DNA of 9,944 bases, from positions 1-9,944 of the forward strand of contig JAAXHB010000211.1 of the NCBI GenBank assembly GCA_012271125.1, given 5' to 3'. Position 1 is the stretch's first letter, and every line of letters starts with the position of its first letter. The notes below the pieces were generated by a model that ran no database searches, was not told the origin of the DNA, and saw nothing but the letters and a program-made list of their open reading frames with translations. A program made the position numbers and the translations under genes. The DNA comes from Actinomycetota bacterium. Its GTDB lineage: Bacteria; Actinomycetota; Acidimicrobiia; Acidimicrobiales; Aldehydirespiratoraceae. This document shows positions 9,001-9,944 of this stretch, piece after piece.

Positions 9001-9944
9001 ATCGTGGCGGAGTCGCCGTGGAGGACGTCGGAGCGGGTGATGGTGAGCGTGACGGTTTCGGCGTCGCGTCCGGTGTGGATGTTGTTGTCGTTGTCGGCGT
9101 TGTCGTCGTCGTTGGCTTTGGTGGTGGTGTAGGTGAAGGTGACGGTGTCGCTGGTGAGCTCGTGACCGTCGTCAACGTTGTATTGGAGTGCCTTGACGGA
9201 CTTGGGCGTGTCGTCATTATCGATATCGCCATCTCCGTCTGAGTCGACCGGGCGGTCATAGTCGACAACAGTCACAGAGCCGGCACCGGTGGCGGGTTGT
9301 GAGGCGACGCTTAGGCCTTCGCAGAGGTTGCCGCACTTGGCGTTATGGAGGACATCAAAGACAGAGTCGGTAGTGGAGACTGCAGAGCCGAGTGCCTCGG
9401 TGCCGGAGCGGGTGAAGGAATACGCCTGATCTTCGATGATGTCGGTGCCGTTGATGGTGATGGTGACGGTGGCTTTGGGTCGGTTCTTGGAGGCGTTGCT
9501 GGTGGTTTGGTATTTGAAGGTGACTTCGCTGGGGGCTTCTGTGTTGGCGGCGAGAGTCCAGGTGACGGAATTGGTTGAGTCGACGCTTGAGAGAGTGCCG
9601 TGGGTCAAGTCGCTGGTGGTGAGGCCGGTGCAGCCGGCGGCGCATTGGTCGTTGGCGTCGAGGTCGATGGTGGTTGTGAGGGATGCGAGACCTTCACGCA
9701 AGATGGCAGTTGGGTCATCGTTGATTAGGACGTCGGAGGCGTCGATGTGGACATCAACATCGGCTGAAGTGGAGGAGCCTCTGGTTGTGTAGGAGAAGGT
9801 GAAGGTGTCATTAGTGGGGTTGGTGACGCTTTGGTTGATCCGGAGGCGGAAAGTGCCGGCGTATGTGCCGGTGTTGACCGCTTCGAGGGTGGCATAGCCC
9901 GTCGGGTAAGACGGGCCGGCGGTGATGGCGAGGTTCGCGCAGTG
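1..9944 (-). CDS. Giant tandem Ig-like/cadherin-like repeat protein, internal fragment (both ends outside the window)
   Basis: One frame is open through the whole window: 3,314 codons (plus positions 3-9944, two spare bases at 1-2) without a stop. It enters in mid-module (HCANLAI) and leaves just after a new linker (DVVKDD), so start and stop lie outside. The translation is 30 complete modules sharing R-x-G-T, VLAND-x-C-x3-C-x-G-L, GTxTV, TFTYTT and ATVTVTI blocks. This order matches Big_9/Cadherin_5-type bacterial beta-sandwich repeats found in secreted giant proteins and adhesins. All 59 cysteines lie in the C-x(3-8)-C motif, which suggests one disulfide per module and therefore export. EF-hand-like acidic loops occur in several modules. 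No signal peptide, membrane segment, sorting signal, enzyme domain or RTX nonapeptide run is visible. The frame and the repeat nature are certain; the family is very likely; the adhesive or structural role is inference. Confidence 0.95.
21..329 (-). repeat. Module 30: Ig-like repeat with five-residue cysteine loop
   Basis: 103 residues: an altered linker rich in Asp and aromatics (DSSDGNSQREMYPDWYT), RYGTES, PVLNDWC, pair C-KSNNN-C (216-218, 198-200), QGNVSSN, VTYTIDAGD, SVTFEYSAD, SDITILF. The next linker begins at once. Confidence 0.88.
330..623 (-). repeat. Module 29: Ig-like repeat with aromatic insertion
   Basis: 98 residues: DNLKDD, ARDGGTQ, VLTNDVC, pair C-ITNS-C (528-530, 513-515), EGLEIV. 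HYPWAMSAWVIDGTK replaces the usual T-x-P-x-x-G-T strand, followed by a helix-like, charged stretch (FSNRARALQEEYP), IFIGYTTA and IAWVQLSV. Confidence 0.85.
624..905 (-). repeat. Module 28: compact Ig-like repeat, five-residue cysteine loop
   Basis: 94 residues: DILTDD, SRKVGAEA at the R-x-G-T position, IELNDSC, pair C-PHTRA-C (816-818, 798-800), ENLQIVTSP, NGTLT, YTYTIAANT, DQFTYTTA, ATVTISV. Confidence 0.92.
900..935 (-). other. Acidic TSP3-like loop at the junction of modules 27 and 28
   Basis: DADNDGTADHDI, with Asp at 1, 3, 5 and 9 and Gly at 6, lies between the last strand of module 27 (ITVLVAP) and linker DILTDD. A calcium site here would stiffen the joint between two modules, as between cadherin repeats; this is inference. 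Confidence 0.5.
906..1268 (-). repeat. Module 27: Ig-like repeat with wide cysteine spacing
   Basis: 121 residues: SQLNAD, RNGTEA, VLANDSC, then the widest pair of the window, C-WAAPVANN-C with eight residues between (1179-1181, 1152-1154), SGLRIAE, VIVYTLPSGT, VTMKYRVT, ITVLV. An acidic loop DADNDGTADHD joins it to module 28. Confidence 0.9.
1269..1613 (-). repeat. Module 26: diverged Ig-like repeat with CxxxC
   Basis: 115 residues. The linker is extended (DDDMFPTAAHD), DRIGAND replaces R-x-G-T, and VLWHDYC replaces VLANDxC. Pair C-GNG-C (1509-1511, 1497-1499). KYTVPGT is followed by DDKGTANTADD, resembling module 15, then DFRYTTG and VNVHW. Confidence 0.87.
1614..1937 (-). repeat. Module 25: Ig-like repeat with CxxxxC
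   Basis: 108 residues: DKLNYD, WRQTDT at the R-x-G-T position, DVRDNDTC, pair C-VTAG-C (1845-1847, 1830-1832), SGLETAD, GTVSL, KYVKSNSD, TATYSTS, a Gly/Asn hairpin (SGTGGNNDSD) and LVEYLI. Confidence 0.88.
1938..2270 (-). repeat. Module 24: Ig-like repeat without the cysteine pair
   Basis: 111 residues. The fold signature is intact (DTLTSD, VRRGGEA, DPLSND, FTGLRIT, NFRYITD), but the loop after N-D reads TAGGGSF (2166-2186) with no cysteine. It is the only complete module lacking both, as if the disulfide were lost as a unit. A Trp- and Pro-containing insertion (VIWRVPVETPPP) follows. Confidence 0.9.
2271..2576 (-). repeat. Module 23: compact Ig-like repeat with CxxxxC
   Basis: 102 residues: DLLKDD, RTGTSA, NVLANDIC, pair C-GKDS-C (2469-2471, 2454-2456), AGLAVVTG, HGTLSA, TFTFTYNTTT, ATVTLQH. 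Confidence 0.92.
2577..2861 (-). repeat. Module 22: compact Ig-like repeat with CxxxC
   Basis: 95 residues: DRLTAD, RTATEQ, DVLDNDLC, pair C-WAD-C (2772-2774, 2760-2762), DLTVVTQP, FGTVTV, SYVISSGT, SFTYTTA, ATVTLNY. Confidence 0.92.
2862..3149 (-). repeat. Module 21: compact Ig-like repeat with CxxxC
   Basis: 96 residues: DLLIAD, RNAHDS, DVLANDGC, pair C-HTG-C (3045-3047, 3033-3035), ANLRVDATP, VGSVTV, LTYTLPDA, VTFTYRTD, AQVTVTI. ANLRV after the pair is shared with module 20. Confidence 0.92.
3150..3434 (-). repeat. Module 20: compact Ig-like repeat, R-x-G-T lost
   Basis: 95 residues: DILLDD, FAGSTSAQ at the R-x-G-T position (no Arg), VFANDNC, pair C-NAN-C (3336-3338, 3324-3326), ANLRVATHP, TGIVTV, LTYRLA, DQITFTYTTD, ATVTVSL. 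Confidence 0.92.
3435..3734 (-). repeat. Module 19: compact Ig-like repeat with CxxxC
   Basis: 100 residues: DVLTDD, RTGTGA, ALSNDSC, pair C-TAD-C (3639-3641, 3627-3629), AGLRILGQP, TTGTAAV, KITYSLGAGD, TIVYTTD, YATITAV. Confidence 0.92.
3735..4019 (-). repeat. Module 18: compact Ig-like repeat with CxxxC
   Basis: 95 residues: DVLIDD, RRGLQQ, VSANDNC, pair C-GAS-C (3930-3932, 3918-3920), ANITVGG, DQITFTYTTT, ATVTINF. The DQITFTYTT segment is encoded by the same 27 bases as in module 20. Confidence 0.92.
4020..4313 (-). repeat. Module 17: compact Ig-like repeat with CxxxxC
   Basis: 98 residues: DRLVND, RTGTAS, SPLTNDDC, pair C-VNSA-C (4224-4226, 4209-4211), RLVTQP, IGTAEL, IVYTIPD, KFTYTTG, AMVSVAI. 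Confidence 0.92.
4314..4592 (-). repeat. Module 16: compact Ig-like repeat with CxxxC
   Basis: 93 residues: DTLHSD, RDGTGA, SPLANDDC, pair C-ESN-C (4503-4505, 4491-4493), SHGTATI, SFTYTTD, GTVTINF. The SPLANDDC block closely matches SPLTNDDC of module 17, which suggests tandem duplication of neighbours. Confidence 0.92.
4593..4943 (-). repeat. Module 15: Ig-like repeat with DDKGT insertion
   Basis: 117 residues: DKLIDD, RSGTNA, FANDAC, pair C-IGTG-C (4854-4856, 4839-4841), SGLMIT. An insertion DDKGTSDTNDD comes before the strand VIYFEIA. The F-strand is unusual (IAIGYGSS) and the last strand is YATLYVIV. Confidence 0.88.
4944..5216 (-). repeat. Module 14: shortest complete Ig-like repeat
   Basis: 91 residues, close to a minimal unit: DALTAD, RYGTDA, LDNDGC, pair C-FDA-C (5127-5129, 5115-5117), AGLSITQP, SSGTATL, TVTYSIAAGT, DTFTYRTT, VNVTVTF. 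It is a good reference for the core fold. Confidence 0.92.
5217..5537 (-). repeat. Module 13: Ig-like repeat with CxxxxC
   Basis: 107 residues. The linker is altered (THRND), RASASA stands for R-x-G-T, then VLANDVC and pair C-VNSG-C (5445-5447, 5430-5432). The usual A-G-L after the pair is replaced by NQTGPVGS. Strands FQYKT and ATVFII follow. Confidence 0.88.
5538..5828 (-). repeat. Module 12: compact Ig-like repeat with CxxxxC
   Basis: 97 residues: DWLVND, RPGDEA, TSNDHC, pair C-ASLG-C with four residues between (5739-5741, 5724-5726), HGLSVVTQP, IGTAYF, LIYT running into a tract of seven threonines, and TVTFNF. Confidence 0.9.
5577..5597 (-). repeat. (GGT)7 / ACC microsatellite encoding seven threonines
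   Basis: Seven perfect GGT triplets on the plus strand (ACC codons on the coding strand) give a Thr7 tract after the F-strand of module 12. Slippage by whole units would keep the frame, so length may vary between strains. Confidence 0.9.
5829..6269 (-). repeat. Module 11: longest Ig-like repeat, insertion before the cysteine pair
   Basis: 147 residues, the longest complete module. After KWRDND, twelve residues instead of one precede the pair C-LTD-C (6132-6134, 6120-6122), then ADGLQIL. A further insertion with TYNPDTQTWTMLP lies before the strand GTLTAYT. Closing strands INFRFTTT and YATIKF. It marks the border between the long, acidic modules and the compact ones. Confidence 0.88.
6291..6326 (-). 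other. Acidic TSP3-like loop in module 10, second hairpin
   Basis: DKDADGTADKAT has Asp at 1, 3, 5 and 9 and Gly at 6. It lies after the F-strand FTYYTSR, a different insertion point from the other loops. The DADGTAD core recurs as DNDGTAD at the end of module 27. Confidence 0.5.
6420..6455 (-). other. Degenerate acidic loop in module 10
   Basis: DTDNDPMTPDET occupies the same insertion point as the loops of modules 2, 4, 5 and 9. Asp 1, 3 and 5 are kept, but Gly6 is Pro and position 9 is Pro, so calcium binding is doubtful. Confidence 0.45.
6636..7052 (-). repeat. Module 9: long Ig-like repeat with CxxxC and EF-hand-like loop
   Basis: 139 residues: DKLADD, RAGTNN, TANDEC, pair C-GNY-C (6942-6944, 6930-6932), SGLAVASGP. 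It carries the loop DSDGDGDIDSND and a second acidic run KKSDTDDSDSDSD after FTYSTT. Closing strand ATATFNI. This is one of the most acidic modules of the window. Confidence 0.9.
6819..6854 (-). other. EF-hand-like acidic loop in module 9
   Basis: DSDGDGDIDSND has all ligand-position residues (1, 3, 5, 9, 12), Gly6 and Ile8. It is preceded by SRPV, as in the DRPV of module 2. Confidence 0.7.
7053..7373 (-). repeat. Module 8: Ig-like repeat with PWRSN variant
   Basis: 107 residues: DILNND, REGTAA, PWRSNDKC, pair C-GNK-C (7281-7283, 7269-7271), QGLNITT, ISLAYSTT, an Asn/Asp hairpin (RDNNNDTNPD) and ATATFTI. PWRSN is shared with module 6, so modules 6-8 may have arisen by local duplication. Confidence 0.9.
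7374..7688 (-). repeat. Module 7: Ig-like repeat with CxxxC
   Basis: 105 residues: DVLNGR, TRGDGLAAITN (shares GLAAITN with module 6), FTSDKC in place of LANDxC, pair C-GAL-C (7593-7595, 7581-7583), FTFDYST, an acidic hairpin (GSHDGSDMD) and ATITINI. Confidence 0.9.
7689..8021 (-). repeat. Module 6: Ig-like repeat with PWRSN variant of the VLAND motif
   Basis: 111 residues. SRIGLAAITN replaces the R-x-G-T block and PWRSNSAC replaces VLANDxC. Pair C-GAE-C (7929-7931, 7917-7919). It is followed by a flexible Gly/Ser run (TGGGSGKSGS) not seen in other modules, then TFTYHTD and VTITINI. Confidence 0.9.
8022..8396 (-). repeat. Module 5: Ig-like repeat, displaced CxxxC, EF-hand-like loop
   Basis: 125 residues: DILADH, RAGTDA, then LADASGAAC, where five residues instead of one separate the Asp from the first cysteine. 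Pair C-GES-C (8295-8297, 8283-8285). The loop DSDGDGDIDNDT and its flanks (VVDYDR before, SVKA after) nearly repeat module 2. Closing strands KFKYFTD and FDVTIPI. Confidence 0.9.
8157..8192 (-). other. EF-hand-like acidic loop in module 5
   Basis: DSDGDGDIDNDT, the same as the module 2 loop except Thr at position 12. Its flanks (VVDYDR before, SVKA after) also match module 2. Confidence 0.65.
8397..8741 (-). repeat. Module 4: Ig-like repeat with CxxxC and EF-hand-like loop
   Basis: 115 residues: linker DDLNNE, RYGTEE, LLNDEC, pair C-ANL-C (8652-8654, 8640-8642), AGLSVTTQP. A canonical-looking acidic loop DADNDGIEDAGE sits in the same place as the loops of modules 2, 5 and 9. The F-strand is IVYATTK, less regular than in its neighbours. 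Confidence 0.9.
8529..8564 (-). other. EF-hand-like acidic loop in module 4
   Basis: The loop reads DADNDGIEDAGE: Asp at 1, 3, 5 and 9, Gly at 6 and Glu at 12. It fits the ligand positions of a canonical EF-hand loop, although position 8 is Glu rather than a hydrophobic residue. Calcium binding is inferred. Confidence 0.68.
8742..9029 (-). repeat. Module 3: Ig-like repeat with CxxxC
   Basis: Compact 96-residue module without acidic insertion. It shows linker DVLHGD, RTGYA, TSNDEC, pair C-GKQ-C (8940-8942, 8928-8930), AGLAIVSQP, TWTYSTT and ATVTITI. It separates two modules that carry acidic loops. Confidence 0.9.
9030..9443 (-). repeat. Module 2: long Ig-like repeat with CxxxC and EF-hand-like insert
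   Basis: 138 residues. RSGTEA precedes an atypical LHNAKC, where the Asp of N-D is Ala. The pair is C-GNL-C (9333-9335, 9321-9323). A DSDGDGDIDNDD loop is inserted after the G-x-V strand, and FTYTTT runs into an Asp/Asn stretch (ANDDDNADNDNN) before ETVTLTI. Both insertions fall where a beta hairpin turn is expected. Confidence 0.9.
9210..9245 (-). other. EF-hand-like acidic loop in module 2
   Basis: The loop reads DSDGDGDIDNDD, with Asp at positions 1, 3, 5, 9 and 12, Gly at 6 and Ile at 8. This is the residue pattern of an EF-hand or dockerin/TSP3-type calcium loop. Calcium binding is inferred. Confidence 0.7.
9444..9734 (-). repeat. Module 1: Ig-like repeat with CxxxC
   Basis: Short module of 97 residues. 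The linker is DVLINDD, REGLA stands at the R-x-G-T position, and DANDQC leads into the pair C-AAG-C (9642-9644 and 9630-9632), then TGL. It closes with TFKYQTT and ATVTITI. Confidence 0.9.
9735..9944 (-). repeat. Module 0 (partial): Ig-like repeat, N-terminal part cut by window edge
   Basis: The window opens on the second cysteine of the pair (9939-9941) followed by ANLAI. The rest of the module is present: a GYATLEAV strand, DTFTFSYTT and the closing strand SADVDVHI. Its linker, R-x-G-T and first cysteine lie beyond 9944. Confidence 0.85.

Noticed and set aside
6420..9245. RTX toxin-type calcium repeats or a dockerin
   Set aside because: No runs of GGxGxDxUx are seen. The acidic loops are single per module and lack the paired segment and helices of a dockerin; only an EF-hand-like loop is claimed.

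Overview
The whole window is one protein-coding stretch on the minus strand. The frame whose codons occupy plus-strand positions 3k to 3k+2 has no stop codon from 9944 down to 3 (3,314 codons read by hand). Neither the start codon nor the stop codon lies inside, so this is an internal piece of a giant gene. There is no intergenic DNA, RNA gene, promoter, terminator or mobile element.

The protein is an array of 30 complete modules of 91 to 147 residues, plus a fragment at each end. They resemble the bacterial Ig-like/cadherin-like modules of giant secreted and adhesin-type proteins (Big_9, Cadherin_5 and relatives). Each module reads in order: a linker like D-x-L-x-D-D; an R-x-G-T motif; a strand ending V-L-A-N-D; a cysteine pair, usually C-x3-C; G-L-x-V; a G-T-x-T-V strand; a T-Y-T strand; D-T-F-T-Y-T-T; and A-T-V-T-V-T-I. 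All 59 cysteines in the window sit in this one motif. In the usual Big_9 type that spot is an Asp/Gly-rich D-x-D-G-D loop. Module 24 has lost both cysteines together.

Layout in protein order (high to low coordinates): modules 1-11 (about 9.7 to 5.8 kb) include many long modules with acidic insertions, among them EF-hand-like loops such as DSDGDGDIDSND. Modules 12-23 (about 5.8 to 2.3 kb) are mostly short, regular and similar to one another in DNA. Modules 24-30 (about 2.3 kb to the left end) are more diverged, with wider cysteine spacing, aromatic patches and lower GC.

The organism cannot be fixed from this window. GC looks to be in the high fifties per cent by eye (not computed), there are no introns, and the composition is rich in Asp, Thr, Ala and Val and poor in Lys and Met. 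This fits a bacterium making a very large acidic extracellular protein. The likely role, by inference, is adhesion or cell-surface structure: a long rod stiffened by one disulfide per module and, in part, by calcium. Secretion signal, anchor and any catalytic or binding domain would lie outside the window.
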